A stretch of DNA of 64,000 bases from Lactococcus nasutitermitis (GCF_018403765.1 NZ_BOVQ01000004.1:1-64000); one strand, 5' to 3'. Counted from the first letter of the stretch, positions 1 to 9,429 are shown. A program made the numbers and translations. Notes: a model not told the origin generated them from the sequence alone.

Positions 1-1
1 A

Positions 2-451
2 ATCTTAAAAGGAAATTTCGCAAGTGTCGCAGGAAACTGGAAACAAGCCTCAACAAATGATATCATTCATATCAGCACAAGTGCCACAAATTATACTTTA
101 ACAGGGAAAACACATCCAAGTTACATCATGGAAAGTCGCAAATCCAATGGTTACAAAGCTTATTTTACCTCTGGTACTTATCAGGGTTCAAGAGGTGAGC
201 AGTACACAAGTACCTACAACACAGCTACATTGAGCAATGGTACTTACTATGTGAGCGGACTTTTAGACCAACTCGCACCCGCACAACTTGGAATGACTAT
301 AGTAGATCACAGTTACGTTTTCATCCCTAAAGGTGTTGTTGGCGTACCAGGAAGTGATGCAAGCAAAGACCGTATCGTGATGTATACTGACACACCAACA
401 ACTGCTCTTTTAAACAAAGCAAATGTAAAAAACGTCTTTTACAAACAGTAA
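2..451 (+). CDS. C-terminal part of a probable surface/secreted protein (5' end outside window)
   Basis: The frame is open from the first bases of the window, so the gene starts upstream and about 149 residues are visible. The visible N-terminal part (GNFASVAGNWKQAS) resembles the short W-containing repeat domain of lactococcal lipoproteins annotated DUF6287; this is from memory and is weak. The rest is rich in Thr, Ser, Tyr and Gly, has no membrane segment and no LPxTG motif, and reads like an extracellular beta-rich domain. A strong terminator follows the stop. An ATG at 128 is internal and is not the real start. Function is unknown. Confidence 0.55.
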   Translation: MLKGNFASVAGNWKQASTNDIIHISTSATNYTLTGKTHPSYIMESRKSNGYKAYFTSGTYQGSRGEQYTSTYNTATLSNGTYYVSGLLDQLAPAQLGMTIVDHSYVFIPKGVVGVPGSDASKDRIVMYTDTPTTALLNKANVKNVFYKQ

Positions 452-457
452 AAAAAG

Positions 458-485
458 AAGCTATCTTTCCAAAAGATAGCTTTTT
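458..485 (+). terminator. Rho-independent terminator after the first gene
   Basis: An 11-bp stem (AAGCTATCTTT, 458-468, with its complement at 472-482) closes a 3-nt loop and runs into a T tract. It separates the upstream gene from queG. Confidence 0.8.
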
Positions 486-508
486 AAAATTCCAAAAAAA
501 TCCAGATA

Positions 509-524
509 TGTTAAAATAAACTCA
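509..524 (+). promoter_or_regulatory. Extended -10 promoter placing transcription start at the queG ATG
   Basis: TG at 509-510, one base, then TAAAAT at 512-517 form an extended -10 box. Only 6 nt separate it from the ATG at 524, so the expected start of transcription is at or next to the start codon. There is no Shine-Dalgarno sequence. The -35 region is weak. Confidence 0.6.
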
Positions 525-1600
525 TGAACCTCAAAACTGCAATCCAAAAACTCGCCCAAGAATTAAACATTCAAAAAATCGGTTTTACAAGTGCCGATGA
601 CTTTGAATACCTCAGAAAATCCCTGACTGAGCAGAAAAATGCGGAGCATACGAGTGGTTTTGAGCATCAAAATCTCGATGAACGTCTCCAACCAAAACTT
701 GCTGTACAAGATGCAAAAACGATTATTTCGATAGCTATTGCTTACCCAAATAAAAGCACAGAAAAACCAGCAAAGACCACTTTCAAACGTGGGCATTTTT
801 CGCGCGGAAGTTGGGGAGAAGACTATCACAATGTCCTCAATCGCAAAATGCAAGAACTTGCCAAAGGAATTGAAAAACTCGCAGGAGATTTTAATTATAA
901 AGCGATGGTAGATACTGGTGCGTTAGTAGATGTCGCAGTCGCAGCTCGTGCTGGACTTGGATTTATTGGCAAAAATGGCCTTCTCATCAGCAAAGAATAC
1001 GGCAGTTGGATTTTCCTTGGCGAATTGGTGACTAATCTCGATATTGAGCCGGACAGTCCCGTTGATTATGACTGTGGTGATTGTGGGCGCTGTATCGACT
1101 TTTGTCCGACAAATGCCCTTTTAGGAGATGGACGACTGAATGCCAAGCGTTGTCTAAGTTTTCAAACACAAACAAAAGGAATGATGCCTGAAGAATTTCG
1201 TGAAAAAATCAAAACAGTCATCTACGGCTGTGACATCTGCCAAATCGTTTGCCCCTATAACAAAGGTATTAACAGCCATTTCCATCCAGAAATGGAAGCT
1301 GACCCAGAACTTACCAATCCTGAGCTTATTCCCTTGTTAGAGCTGACGAATAAACAGTTTAAACAAAAATTTGGAACAATGGCAGGAAGTTGGCGAGGGA
1401 AAAATCCACTCCAACGCAATGCTATCTACGCTTTGGCAAATAGCAATGACAAATCAGCCATTCCAAAACTTCAAGAAATCATCAAAAATAATCCTCGAGA
1501 AGACATGGTAGATGCTGCTGAATGGGCAATTTCAAGGATTGGTAATAAAAATAAATTTCGCCCGAAAAATAAAGCAACACAAGAAGACAAAAAATTCTAG
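524..1600 (+). CDS. queG: Epoxyqueuosine reductase QueG
   Basis: This 358-residue protein catalyses the last step of queuosine synthesis in tRNA, reducing epoxyqueuosine to queuosine with a cobalamin and two 4Fe-4S clusters. The cluster ligands are clear: CGDCGRCIDFCP near residues 185-197 and CDICQIVCP near 236-244. The C-terminal ~60 residues (NPLQRNAIYALAN...AIPKLQEII) match the HEAT-like repeat of QueG proteins. Length fits the family. The ATG has no ribosome binding site and sits 6 nt after an extended -10 box, so the mRNA is probably leaderless. The gene lies directly before prfB, with 39 nt between them containing a separate promoter. Confidence 0.93.
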   Translation: MNLKTAIQKLAQELNIQKIGFTSADDFEYLRKSLTEQKNAEHTSGFEHQNLDERLQPKLAVQDAKTIISIAIAYPNKSTEKPAKTTFKRGHFSRGSWGEDYHNVLNRKMQELAKGIEKLAGDFNYKAMVDTGALVDVAVAARAGLGFIGKNGLLISKEYGSWIFLGELVTNLDIEPDSPVDYDCGDCGRCIDFCPTNALLGDGRLNAKRCLSFQTQTKGMMPEEFREKIKTVIYGCDICQIVCPYNKGINSHFHPEMEADPELTNPELIPLLELTNKQFKQKFGTMAGSWRGKNPLQRNAIYALANSNDKSAIPKLQEIIKNNPREDMVDAAEWAISRIGNKNKFRPKNKATQEDKKF

Positions 1601-1623
1601 CATCTCCTTTTTTGTTCAAAATA

Positions 1624-1640
1624 TGATAAAATAAGAACTA
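1624..1640 (+). promoter_or_regulatory. Extended -10 promoter at the prfB ATG
   Basis: TG (1624-1625), A, TAAAAT (1627-1632), then 7 nt to the ATG at 1640. The geometry is the same as for queG and again there is no Shine-Dalgarno, implying a leaderless transcript. Confidence 0.6.
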
Positions 1641-2737
1641 TGGAACTATCTGAAATCAGAAATTTATTAGAAAATCATCGAAGTAAAATCGATGATTTTC
1701 ACGAGTCGCTTGACCTTGAACGTCTCGAAGAAGACATTGCGCTTTTGGACAACGACATGGCAGACCCAAACTTTTGGAATGACCAAGCCGCAGCGCAAAA
1801 AGTCATAGACGAATCCAACGCTTTAAAAGCAAAATACGATAACTACATGGCAATGAGTAGTATGCTTGAAGAAGCAGATACAATGCTTGAAATGCTTCAA
1901 GAAGAACCAGACGAAGACATGCAGGCAGAACTTGAGGAAAATGTTGATAGCTTAGCAAAAAGAATTGAAAGTTATGAGCTTGAAATTTTACTCAATCAGC
2001 CTTACGACCATATGAATGCAATTCTTGAAATTCACCCCGGTTCTGGAGGTACAGAGTCACAAGACTGGGGCAGTATGCTCATGCGAATGTACACACGTTG
2101 GGGAGAAGCACACGGTTTCAAAGTGGAAATCCTTGACTATCAAGATGGTGATGTCGCTGGTTTAAAGTCAGTAACAATCCGTTTTGCAGGACACAATGCT
2201 TATGGTTTCTTACGAAGTGAAAAAGGCGTACATCGTCTCGTGCGTATTTCTCCTTTTGACTCAGCAAATCGGCGCCACACAAGTTTTACTTCTGTAGATG
2301 TGATGCCAGAGCTTGATGACACGATTGAGATTGATATCAAGCCGGCAGATGTCAAAATGGACGTTTTCCACTCAGGTGGCGCTGGTGGACAAAATGTCAA
2401 CAAAGTCACAACAGGTGTGCGTTTAACCCATATTCCAACAGGAATTGTGACCCAATCTACACAAGACAGAACACAATATGGAAACCGCGAAATTGCGATG
2501 CGTCTCTTAAAATCCCGTCTTTATCAAGTAGAAGTAGAAAAGAAACAAGCAGAAGTTGATGAACTTCGTGGTGACCAATCCGATATTTCTTGGGGCAGTC
2601 AAATCCGTTCTTATGTTTTCATGCCTTATCAGCTTGTGAAAGATACACGAACAGGATACGAAACAGGACAGATTGATAATGTGATGGACGGTGACCTGGA
2701 CGGCTTTATCAATGCTTATCTTCGCTGGAAAATGTGA
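1640..2737 (+). CDS. prfB: Peptide chain release factor 2 (RF2), without the programmed frameshift
   Basis: The 365-residue protein recognises UGA and UAA stop codons and triggers peptide release. The GGQ catalytic motif ([13 protein letters not shown]) and the family start (helical domain, then DPNFWND) are present. In many bacteria prfB has an in-frame UGA near codon 25 that needs a +1 frameshift (CTT TGA C). Here the matching place reads CTT GAC CTT (1709-1717), so the frame is continuous and autoregulation by frameshifting is lost. The start has no Shine-Dalgarno and is probably leaderless. The next gene, ftsE, has its own promoter. Confidence 0.96.
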   Translation: MELSEIRNLLENHRSKIDDFHESLDLERLEEDIALLDNDMADPNFWNDQAAAQKVIDESNALKAKYDNYMAMSSMLEEADTMLEMLQEEPDEDMQAELEENVDSLAKRIESYELEILLNQPYDHMNAILEIHPGSGGTESQDWGSMLMRMYTRWGEAHGFKVEILDYQDGDVAGLKSVTIRFAGHNAYGFLRSEKGVHRLVRISPFDSANRRHTSFTSVDVMPELDDTIEIDIKPADVKMDVFHSGGAGGQNVNKVTTGVRLTHIPTGIVTQSTQDRTQYGNREIAMRLLKSRLYQVEVEKKQAEVDELRGDQSDISWGSQIRSYVFMPYQLVKDTRTGYETGQIDNVMDGDLDGFINAYLRWKM

Positions 2738-2826
2738 AAAAATTCAACGAAGAAATATTTATGTTATTCATTAGAAAACAAATATCAATAAAAAACACGA
2801 ATTGTTGTATAAATAATGAGATATTT

Positions 2827-2835
2827 TGGTATAAT
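2827..2835 (+). promoter_or_regulatory. Promoter (-10 region) of ftsEX
   Basis: TG (2827-2828), G, TATAAT (2830-2835) is a full extended -10 box. The predicted 5' leader of roughly 115 nt before ftsE is unusually long for this window. No clear -35 box is seen at 17 bp. Confidence 0.6.
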
Positions 2836-2956
2836 GAATCAGGCTGTAGAGTAAAAAGTACAGAACAATTTTTGAAAACTATCTAAATCTGTTCAAGCAG
2901 GATTGGACATTTCATGTATTGAAATAATTTTCAAATCTTATGTAAGGAAAGGTGCT

Positions 2957-3652
2957 ATGAGTAGTATTATAAAACTTAGCAACGTGACCAAAAAATATTC
3001 CAACGGAACGACAGCATTGCGCAATATCTCGCTTGAAATTGAAACGGGTGAATTTGCTTATATTGTTGGTCCGTCCGGAGCTGGTAAATCAACGTTTATC
3101 AAGTTACTTTATCGTGAGATAAAGATTGATAAAGGAACAGGTCAAGTTGCAAAATATGACTTAGCCAGACTAAGAAAACACGACGTGCCTATGTTGCGCC
3201 GTGCGGTTGGAGTTGTCTTTCAGGACTACAAACTCTTGCCAAAGAAAACTGTTTATGAGAATATTGCTTATGCAATGGAAGTTATTGGGAAAAATCCCCG
3301 TGAAATCAAACGTCGGGTCAATGAAGTACTTGACCTTGTTGGCTTAAAACATAAAATTCGTTCATTTCCTAATGAACTTTCTGGAGGGGAACAGCAACGT
3401 GTGGCGATTGCGCGCTCGATTGCAAATGCGCCAAAAGTTTTGATTGCTGATGAACCAACAGGAAATCTGGATCCAGAAAATTCTTGGGAAATCATGAACT
3501 TGCTTGAAAAAATCAATCTTCAAGGCACAACAATTCTCATGGCAACACACAATAGTCAAATCGTTAATACGCTGAAACACCGTGTTATTGCGATTGAGAA
3601 TGGACGTATTGTCCGCGACCAAGAGGAAGGAGTTTACGGCTACGATGATTAG
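2957..3652 (+). CDS. ftsE: Cell division ATP-binding protein FtsE
   Basis: A 231-residue ABC ATPase that pairs with FtsX at the septum to control peptidoglycan hydrolases. The Walker A motif is GPSGAGKS, the signature [14 protein letters not shown], and Walker [14 protein letters not shown]. The start chosen is the ATG at 2957, preceded by AGGAAAGG; an upstream in-frame ATG at 2903 would add 18 residues unlike FtsE. The 3' end overlaps ftsX by 8 nt, so the two are translationally coupled. Confidence 0.95.
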   Translation: MSSIIKLSNVTKKYSNGTTALRNISLEIETGEFAYIVGPSGAGKSTFIKLLYREIKIDKGTGQVAKYDLARLRKHDVPMLRRAVGVVFQDYKLLPKKTVYENIAYAMEVIGKNPREIKRRVNEVLDLVGLKHKIRSFPNELSGGEQQRVAIARSIANAPKVLIADEPTGNLDPENSWEIMNLLEKINLQGTTILMATHNSQIVNTLKHRVIAIENGRIVRDQEEGVYGYDD

Positions 3653-4580
3653 AAATTTCTTCAAACATATCGGAGAATCACTGAAAAGCTTGCGACGGAA
3701 TGGTTGGATGACTGTTGCTGCGGTTTCTTCGGTCACAATCACATTGGTTTTGGTGGGGATTTTCTTATCAATTATCATGAACACCTCAAAATTGGCTAAT
3801 GATATTGCTGAAAATGTGCGCGTTGTGGCTTATATGAAGCTCGATGTCCATGACCAGCAAGAGAAAATTCCAGACCCTAAAAATAAATTAAAACAAATTA
3901 ATAATCCTGACTATCGTAAGGTTTATAATGAGTTAAATCAGATTTCTGGTGTAAAAAAAGTTACTTTTTCAAGTAAAGATGCGCAATACAAACAATTAAC
4001 AGCTGTTATGGGAAAAAATTGGGACCTTTTTAAAGGAGATGCCAATCCGCTCTATGATGCTTATATTGTTGAGGCGAAAACCACTGCTGATGTGAAACCA
4101 ATTACCACTGCGATTTCTAAGCTTCCAAGTATTGAAAGAGCGACTTATGGTGGTGCTAATTCCAATCGAATTTTCGAGATTTCTAAGATGATTCGTTTGT
4201 GGGGAACAGGTGCTGCAATTCTCTTGCTTTTGGTGGCTGTGTTCTTAATTCAAAATACCATCCGAATTACGATTATGTCGCGTCAACGTGAAATTCAGAT
4301 TATGCGTTTGGTGGGGGCAAGAAATGGTTATATTCGTTGGCCGTTCTTCCTTGAAGGTGCTTGGGTTGGTTTGCTTGGCTCAATTATTCCGAGTGCATTG
4401 ATTATATGGCTGTATAGACTGGCTTATGTGAGCTTCACGCCAAGTCTGCACACACAAGATTTATCTATCTTAACGCCAAATTCATTTATTCCGTTGATTA
4501 TTGGAATTATGGTAGTTATCGGTGTATTGATTGGTTCATTTGGTGCGTTGCTTTCTATGCGCCGTTTCTTAAAAGTATAA
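3645..4580 (+). CDS. ftsX: Cell division protein FtsX
   Basis: This 311-residue integral membrane partner of FtsE has one N-terminal membrane segment (WMTVAAVSSVTITLVLVGIFL), a large extracellular domain (about residues 45-185) and three C-terminal membrane segments. The cytoplasmic motif RQREIQIMRLVGA is typical of FtsX. The start at 3645 ([12 protein letters not shown]) was chosen because it has GGAAGGAG upstream and overlaps the ftsE end; the in-frame start at 3582 would bury 21 residues inside ftsE. A terminator follows immediately. Confidence 0.95.
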   Translation: MIRNFFKHIGESLKSLRRNGWMTVAAVSSVTITLVLVGIFLSIIMNTSKLANDIAENVRVVAYMKLDVHDQQEKIPDPKNKLKQINNPDYRKVYNELNQISGVKKVTFSSKDAQYKQLTAVMGKNWDLFKGDANPLYDAYIVEAKTTADVKPITTAISKLPSIERATYGGANSNRIFEISKMIRLWGTGAAILLLLVAVFLIQNTIRITIMSRQREIQIMRLVGARNGYIRWPFFLEGAWVGLLGSIIPSALIIWLYRLAYVSFTPSLHTQDLSILTPNSFIPLIIGIMVVIGVLIGSFGALLSMRRFLKV

Positions 4581-4586
4581 AATTAA

Positions 4587-4610
4587 AACTCGCCTTGTGC
4601 GAGTTTTTTG
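4587..4610 (+). terminator. Terminator of ftsEX
   Basis: AAACTCGC (4587-4594) pairs with GCGAGTTT (4600-4607) around a 5-nt loop and continues into T residues on the plus strand. Confidence 0.85.
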
Positions 4611-4617
4611 GAAAATA

Positions 4618-4651
4618 AAAAAAGAATTTCCTTATCGAAATTCTTTTTTTA
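4618..4651 (-). terminator. Terminator of the nrd operon (works in both directions)
   Basis: A perfect 14-bp stem, 4618-4631 with 4638-4651, has A and T tracts at either end. It lies just past the nrdF stop codon on the minus strand and could also back up the ftsX terminator on the plus strand. Confidence 0.85.
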
Positions 4652-4652
4652 A

Positions 4653-5633
4653 TTAAATATCATAATCATCATCAGACATGACTTCAACTTCGCCGAGGAG
4701 ATAAGAATTACCTACTTGACTGAAGAAGTCGTGGTTGCTTGATGAAGTGGAAATACCGTTCATCACGACAGGATTGACATCAGCTGCTGTATCAGGGAAA
4801 AGTGGGTCTTGTCCAAGGTTCATCAGGGCTTTATTTGCATTGTAACGTAAGAAAGTTTTGACCTCCTCTGTCCAACCTACTTCATCGTAAAGAAGTTCGA
4901 CATATTTTTCTTCATTATCATAAAGTTGGTAGAGCAAATCATACATCCAGTTACGGAAATCTTCTTGTTCTTTTTCAGAAAGTTCGTTGAAACCGAGTTG
5001 GAATTTGTAACCAATATAAGTGCCATGAACACTTTCGTCGCGTAAAATCAGTTTGATGATTTCAGCAGCATTAATCATGCGATTATTTCCCAAATACCAA
5101 AGTGGTGTGTAAAATCCAGAGTAGAAGAGGAAAGTTTCGAGAAAGACGCTAGCAACTTTCTTTTGGAGCGCTGTTCCATTTTGATAATAATGATTGACAA
5201 TCTCTGCCTTTTTTTGCATATAAACATTGGTATCTACCCAATCAAAAAGAGTATCTATTTCACTTTTTGAGAGAAGCGTTGAAAAAACGGTAGAATAGGA
5301 TTTTGCATGAACAGCTTCCATAAAGATGATATTGTTGAAACAAGCACGTTCTTGCGGTGTTCGACTGTCTTCAATCATTGATAGATTGCCATCTTGAGAT
5401 TGTAAAGTATCAAGTAATGTGAGGCCTGCAAATACTTTGCTGTAAGTATCACGTTCGAGCGGAGAGAGTTTTTCGCGCCAGTCGTCCAAGTCGTTGGAGA
5501 CAGGAACACGCGTGTCTAGCCAAAACTGGCTGGTCAACTTTTCCCATGTGTATTTATCAATAGCATCTTCTACATTGTTCCAATTTATTGCGTGATAATA
5601 AGTTGGAACAATGAGCTTTTCTTGTTCGGACAT
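4653..5633 (-). CDS. nrdF: Class Ib ribonucleotide reductase, beta (radical) subunit NrdF
   Basis: The 326-residue subunit carries the dimetal centre and tyrosyl radical used by NrdE. Metal-binding motifs of the family are visible: FMEAVHAKSYS and LRDESVHGTYIG, with the helix pattern of the ferritin-like fold. It is the last gene of nrdHIEF. The gap to nrdE is 72 nt and holds one of the TTTTGACAG palindromes directly after nrdE, which may reduce read-through or shape the message. Class Ib enzymes use NrdI and NrdH, both encoded upstream. Confidence 0.96.
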   Translation of the reverse strand: MSEQEKLIVPTYYHAINWNNVEDAIDKYTWEKLTSQFWLDTRVPVSNDLDDWREKLSPLERDTYSKVFAGLTLLDTLQSQDGNLSMIEDSRTPQERACFNNIIFMEAVHAKSYSTVFSTLLSKSEIDTLFDWVDTNVYMQKKAEIVNHYYQNGTALQKKVASVFLETFLFYSGFYTPLWYLGNNRMINAAEIIKLILRDESVHGTYIGYKFQLGFNELSEKEQEDFRNWMYDLLYQLYDNEEKYVELLYDEVGWTEEVKTFLRYNANKALMNLGQDPLFPDTAADVNPVVMNGISTSSSNHDFFSQVGNSYLLGEVEVMSDDDYDI

Positions 5634-5681
5634 ATTTTTTCCTCGATTTGTTTGTAAAATTTATTTTTTTAGGACTGATAA

Positions 5682-5705
5682 TTTTTTTGACAGTTCTGTC
5701 AAAAA
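5682..5705. repeat. Short palindrome TTTTGACAG..CTGTCAAAA, copy between nrdE and nrdF
   Basis: TTTTGACAG and CTGTCAAAA flank two bases and extend into T and A runs on either side. It starts at the base after the nrdE stop. It belongs to a family found at least eight times between 5.6 and 18.8 kb. Confidence 0.8.
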
Positions 5706-7874
5706 TTAAATGACACAACTTTCACATTGGTTGGCACCAACTTCGTCTTCGTCATCTGTAAATGTGCGGATATAGTAGATAGTTTTCAAGCCTTTTTTGA
5801 AAGCATAATTACGCAGAATAGATAAATCACGTGTAGTCATTTTATTTGTCGTAGATTTCCATTCATAAAGTCCTTCTGGCAAGGTTGAACGCATGAAAAG
5901 TGTGAGCGACAAGCCTTGGTCAACGTGTTCAGTCGCAGCTGCATAAACGTCAATCACAGCGCGCATATCCGTGTCATAGGCAGATTTGTAATAAGGAATG
6001 GTGTCTGTCGCAAGTCCAGCTGCAGGATAATAAATCTTACCGACTTTCTTTTCTTGACGTTCTTCGATACGATTGACGATTGGGTGAATAGAAGAAGAAC
6101 AGTCATTGATATAGCTGATTGAGCCATTTGGCGCAACTGCCATACGATAAGAATTGTAGATACCATCTGCCATGACGGCTTTTTTCAAAACTGTCCAATC
6201 TTCAACAGTTGGGACGGGAATACCATCAAAAAGTGATTTGACTTTGTCACTGACAGCCTCGAAATAATCGTGTGTGAGGTATTTGTCAAAATAACTGCCA
6301 TTTGCATAAGCCGAATTTTCAAAGCCAGCAAACGTGGAAGATTTTTCAACTGCTAAACGGTGTGAAGCTTTTAAAGTATAGTAGTTCAGGAGCATGAAAT
6401 AAACGCTGGTGAACTCAACGGCTTCCTTACTATCATAATGAATGTGAGAATTTGCTAAGAAACTGTGCAATCCCATTGCACCAAGTCCAATCGCGTGCAT
6501 TTCGTCATTTCCCTTGCGGACAGTTGGGACAGTATCAAGATTTGTTGTCTCAGAGATGAAAGTGAGTGCACGCACCATTGACTCAATCGCTCCTGCAAAT
6601 TGATTACCAGAAGTCATCATGTTCATGATATTTGTTGATCCGAGATTGCAGGCAACATCTGTCCCAAGAACTTTGTAAGTTTGGTCGTCGTTAAGAACAG
6701 AAGTGGTTTGCACTTGGAGAATTTCTGAACAGAGATTACTCATTGAAATTACACCAGCAACTGGATTGGCACGATTGGCTGTATCAATATTGATAACGTA
6801 AGGATAACCTGATTCTTGTTGGAGTTTTGAGAGTTCTTGTTCCAAGTCACGCGCGTTGATTTTCTTTTTACGGATATCTGGATTTGCCAAAAGGGCATCA
6901 TATTCTTTTGTAATATCCACTTCAGCAAAAGGTTTTCCATAAAATTTCTCAACAAAATAAGGGTCAAATAAATACATATCTTCGCCATTTTTGACAAGTT
7001 CGTAAAATTTATCTGGCACAGTCACACCGAGTGAAAGTGTTTTGACACGAATTTTTTCATCGGCATTTTCCTTTTTGGTAGAAAGAAATTCCATGATATC
7101 TGGGTGAAAAATTGACAGATAAACCACACCAGCACCTTGACGTTGTCCGAGTTGATTGGCATAAGAGAAACTGTCTTCAAAAAGTTTCATGACAGGGACA
7201 ACACCGGCGGCAACACCATCATAACCTTTGATTGGCGCACCTGCAGAGCGGAGATTTGACAAATTCAGTCCAACACCACCACCATTTTTGGAAAGTTGCA
7301 GAGCAGAGTTGATCGTTCGACCGATGGAGTTCATATCATCTGTGAGTTGAAGTAAGAAACAACTGACAAATTCGCCACGACGTTTGCGACCGGCATTGAG
7401 AAATGTTGGCGTTGCAGGTTGATAGCGACGATGAATCATTGAAAAAGCGAGATTTCGTGCTAAATCTTCATTGCCGTCTGCCATATAAAGCGCATTCATG
7501 AGTACACGGTCTTCAAAATTTTCGAGATAAAGTGTGCCTTCATTATTTTTCATAGCATATTGATTGTAAAATTTATAAGCTGCCATGAAACTATCAAAGC
7601 GAAAACCGAAATCCAGCAATTCTTGGTGTAATTGCTCAATAAATGCACTATTGTATTTGCGAATGAAAGTTTCTTCGAGATAATCTTTAGAAATAAGAAT
7701 TTCCAACTTCTCAGCATAACTCTCAGCACTAAAACTGTTGGGAAAGACATTTTCTTTAAAAAAAGCAGAAATCGCTTCCTTATCCTTTGCCAGAGGAATT
7801 GCACCATTGACAGGGATATTGATTTCATTGTTTAACTCGAAATAAGTAATATTTTTTAAGTCTTTAAGCGACAT
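5706..7874 (-). CDS. nrdE: Class Ib ribonucleotide reductase, alpha (catalytic) subunit NrdE
   Basis: This 722-residue catalytic subunit reduces NDPs to dNDPs. The active-site cysteine (SCFLLQL), the finger-loop N-x-C-x-E (NLCSE) and the C-terminal redox pair CESC (residues 717-720) are all present, and the glycine-rich segment SKNGGGVGLNLS is intact. The short N-terminus without an ATP cone is typical of class Ib. The ATG at 7874 has GAGGAGAA nearby. The 126-nt gap to nrdI holds a 53-bp GACAG element and a short palindrome. Confidence 0.96.
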   Translation of the reverse strand: MSLKDLKNITYFELNNEINIPVNGAIPLAKDKEAISAFFKENVFPNSFSAESYAEKLEILISKDYLEETFIRKYNSAFIEQLHQELLDFGFRFDSFMAAYKFYNQYAMKNNEGTLYLENFEDRVLMNALYMADGNEDLARNLAFSMIHRRYQPATPTFLNAGRKRRGEFVSCFLLQLTDDMNSIGRTINSALQLSKNGGGVGLNLSNLRSAGAPIKGYDGVAAGVVPVMKLFEDSFSYANQLGQRQGAGVVYLSIFHPDIMEFLSTKKENADEKIRVKTLSLGVTVPDKFYELVKNGEDMYLFDPYFVEKFYGKPFAEVDITKEYDALLANPDIRKKKINARDLEQELSKLQQESGYPYVINIDTANRANPVAGVISMSNLCSEILQVQTTSVLNDDQTYKVLGTDVACNLGSTNIMNMMTSGNQFAGAIESMVRALTFISETTNLDTVPTVRKGNDEMHAIGLGAMGLHSFLANSHIHYDSKEAVEFTSVYFMLLNYYTLKASHRLAVEKSSTFAGFENSAYANGSYFDKYLTHDYFEAVSDKVKSLFDGIPVPTVEDWTVLKKAVMADGIYNSYRMAVAPNGSISYINDCSSSIHPIVNRIEERQEKKVGKIYYPAAGLATDTIPYYKSAYDTDMRAVIDVYAAATEHVDQGLSLTLFMRSTLPEGLYEWKSTTNKMTTRDLSILRNYAFKKGLKTIYYIRTFTDDEDEVGANQCESCVI

Positions 7875-7889
7875 ATTTTCTCCTCAAAA

Positions 7890-7942
7890 TTTTTGACAGA
7901 ACTGCCGAAGGGGTTAGGTACTTTAGTGCCATCCTGTCAAAA
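7890..7942. repeat. Short (53 bp) variant of the GACAG-bounded element
   Basis: It begins TTTTTGACAGAACTGCCGAA and ends CCTGTCAAAAC, with a central hairpin around TAGGTACTTTAGTGCC. It shares its first half with the ~100 bp elements at 15,439 and 17,108 but lacks their second half. It lies upstream of nrdE. Confidence 0.75.
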
Positions 7943-7971
7943 CAAAAAAATGTGAAAATCAAGTTCTGAAA

Positions 7972-7995
7972 TTTTTGACAGTTTTGTCAAAAAAA
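7972..7995. repeat. Short palindrome TTTTGACAG..TTGTCAAAA, copy after nrdI
   Basis: TTTTTGACAGTTTTGTCAAA with an A tail. It sits 6 bases past the nrdI stop codon and 30 bp from the 53-bp element, so the nrdI-nrdE gap is made largely of this repeat family. Confidence 0.75.
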
Positions 7996-8000
7996 GATAC

Positions 8001-8453
8001 TTACTGTTTCAACTGTTCTTGTTGAAAATTACCAGCTCGTGTTTTAATTTGCGCACCTTTTGACAATCTTGTCAGCAAATCCTCAACCACAATGACGTCC
8101 GTCGTTGTACCATTAAATTCAAAATCAAAAAGAATAGGAATTTGATAGCGCGCTGACAGTTCTTTTGCCGTAAAAATATAAATACCAGCAAAATTTTTAT
8201 TTCCAGTTCCAATAATTCCTTTACAAAAAGCAGCATTTAAACCCCAGCTCATAAAATCAAACACAGGGTCCATAACTTCTTGACTTTGCTGGACAGTCGG
8301 TGTTTCCTCCGCATAACTTGGCGTAATCAACACAAAAGGCTCCGTCATCTCAAGCTCAGGTTCACTAGGAATAATTTCAACAGCCTCAACATTACGGAGT
8401 TTTCCCACAAAACGGCGCGTTTGACCAGTAAGACTAAAGAAAACAACTTTCAT
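8001..8453 (-). CDS. nrdI: NrdI flavodoxin-like activator of NrdF
   Basis: The 150-residue flavoprotein supplies oxidant for assembly of the NrdF metal-radical cofactor. The FMN phosphate loop ([10 protein letters not shown], residues ~6-15) and the later loops (TPSYAEET and GTGNKNFAG) match the family. Its start overlaps the nrdH stop by 4 nt (ATGA), a sign of translational coupling. The protein is a little longer at its C-terminus than the common ~130-140 residues. Confidence 0.93.
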   Translation of the reverse strand: MKVVFFSLTGQTRRFVGKLRNVEAVEIIPSEPELEMTEPFVLITPSYAEETPTVQQSQEVMDPVFDFMSWGLNAAFCKGIIGTGNKNFAGIYIFTAKELSARYQIPILFDFEFNGTTTDVIVVEDLLTRLSKGAQIKTRAGNFQQEQLKQ

Positions 8454-8674
8454 ACTTCTACCAACTTTGCAAGTTCACTTGGACGAAAGCCGGAAAATGA
8501 GACTGTTCCATTTGTGACAACAGGCGCAGCGCGATAACCCATATCAAGTACAGTTTGTACATATTCAGGTTGTTCTTCAATATTGATTTCATTAAAAGCA
8601 ACAGAATGCTCATCGAGCCATTTTTTAACCATTTTGCATTGCATACAGTTGTTTTTAGAGTAAACAGTAATCAT
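8450..8674 (-). CDS. nrdH: NrdH glutaredoxin-like electron donor
   Basis: A 74-residue redoxin that passes electrons to NrdE. The active site is C10-M-Q-C13 and the cis-Pro loop AAPVV is present, as is the C-terminal FSGFRPSEL motif. The start at 8674 is chosen because GAGGAGAG lies just before it and because the protein then matches NrdH length; an upstream in-frame ATG at 8707 lacks support. It is first in the nrdHIEF operon, 36 nt after its -10 box. Confidence 0.94.
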   Translation of the reverse strand: MITVYSKNNCMQCKMVKKWLDEHSVAFNEINIEEQPEYVQTVLDMGYRAAPVVTNGTVSFSGFRPSELAKLVEV

Positions 8675-8709
8675 TTTTTCTCTCCTCAGATTAAATAAAT
8701 TGTACATTC

Positions 8710-8738
8710 ATTTTATTATAAAAAAAATATCTAGTCAA
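8710..8738 (-). promoter_or_regulatory. Promoter of nrdHIEF
   Basis: On the minus strand TTGACT (8733-8738) and TAAAAT (8710-8715) are separated by exactly 17 bp. The -35 box lies in the loop of the plsY terminator, so the two overlap. I saw no convincing pair of NrdR boxes, which limits inference about regulation. Confidence 0.75.
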
Positions 8739-8757
8739 GTGATTGTAACTAGATATT
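8719..8757 (-). terminator. Terminator of plsY
   Basis: AATATCTAG (8726-8734) pairs with CTAGATATT (8749-8757) around a 14-nt loop, followed on the minus strand by a run of T residues. Confidence 0.7.
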
Positions 8758-8790
8758 GTGGTTGAAAATATTTGAAAACGATAAACTATA

Positions 8791-9429
8791 CTATATCTTG
8801 TGCTGCTTAGAAAGGTTCAAGCCCCAAGGAATAACGGATTCATTACGATTTTTAATCCTTTTCACGTTTGATTGATGACGGAAAATAATAATTCCAGCCA
8901 GCACCAAAATAATCACAGAAAAAATCAAATCATAATGTGGCAATATAAAATGAAAGGCAGGAAAAATCGCAATTCCAATCAAAGCCGCCACAGCAGCAGA
9001 AATACTTGAAAGACTAATCATACTAAACAAAAACAGAACAATCAGAAAAATAAGTAAAATATAAAGGAGGAAAAGAGGATTAAAGCCAAGAACAACACCA
9101 GCAGAAGTTGCTACAGCTTTTCCCCCATGAAAATGGTCAAAAATAGAAATCGTATGACCGATAACAGCGAATAAACCAAAAATCAAAGGTGAAATTCCAT
9201 GAACATGAAAGAAAATGGGGAGAAGAGTCGCCAAAGTTCCCTTGAGTAAGTCAAAGATAAAAACAGCGACACCAGCTTTCGCTCCCAACACCCGAAAAGT
9301 ATTGGTTGTACCCGTATTTCCAGAACCAAAATCATGCAGATTTTTTTTAAAGAAAATCTTTCCAAGCCAAAGACCAGCAGGGATAGCTCCCAATAAATAA
9401 CAAACAATAAGCAAAAGTGCAATAGTCAT
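8791..9429 (-). CDS. plsY: Acyl-phosphate:glycerol-3-phosphate acyltransferase PlsY
   Basis: This 212-residue membrane enzyme acylates glycerol-3-phosphate with acyl-phosphate, the first step of phospholipid synthesis. The three conserved loops are present: [15 protein letters not shown], the Lys-containing FDLLKGTLA loop, and [21 protein letters not shown]. Five or more hydrophobic segments are visible. It is divergent from parE, a common arrangement in lactic acid bacteria. The C-terminus ([15 protein letters not shown]) is cytoplasmic and slightly extended. Confidence 0.95.
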   Translation of the reverse strand: MTIALLLIVCYLLGAIPAGLWLGKIFFKKNLHDFGSGNTGTTNTFRVLGAKAGVAVFIFDLLKGTLATLLPIFFHVHGISPLIFGLFAVIGHTISIFDHFHGGKAVATSAGVVLGFNPLFLLYILLIFLIVLFLFSMISLSSISAAVAALIGIAIFPAFHFILPHYDLIFSVIILVLAGIIIFRHQSNVKRIKNRNESVIPWGLNLSKQHKI

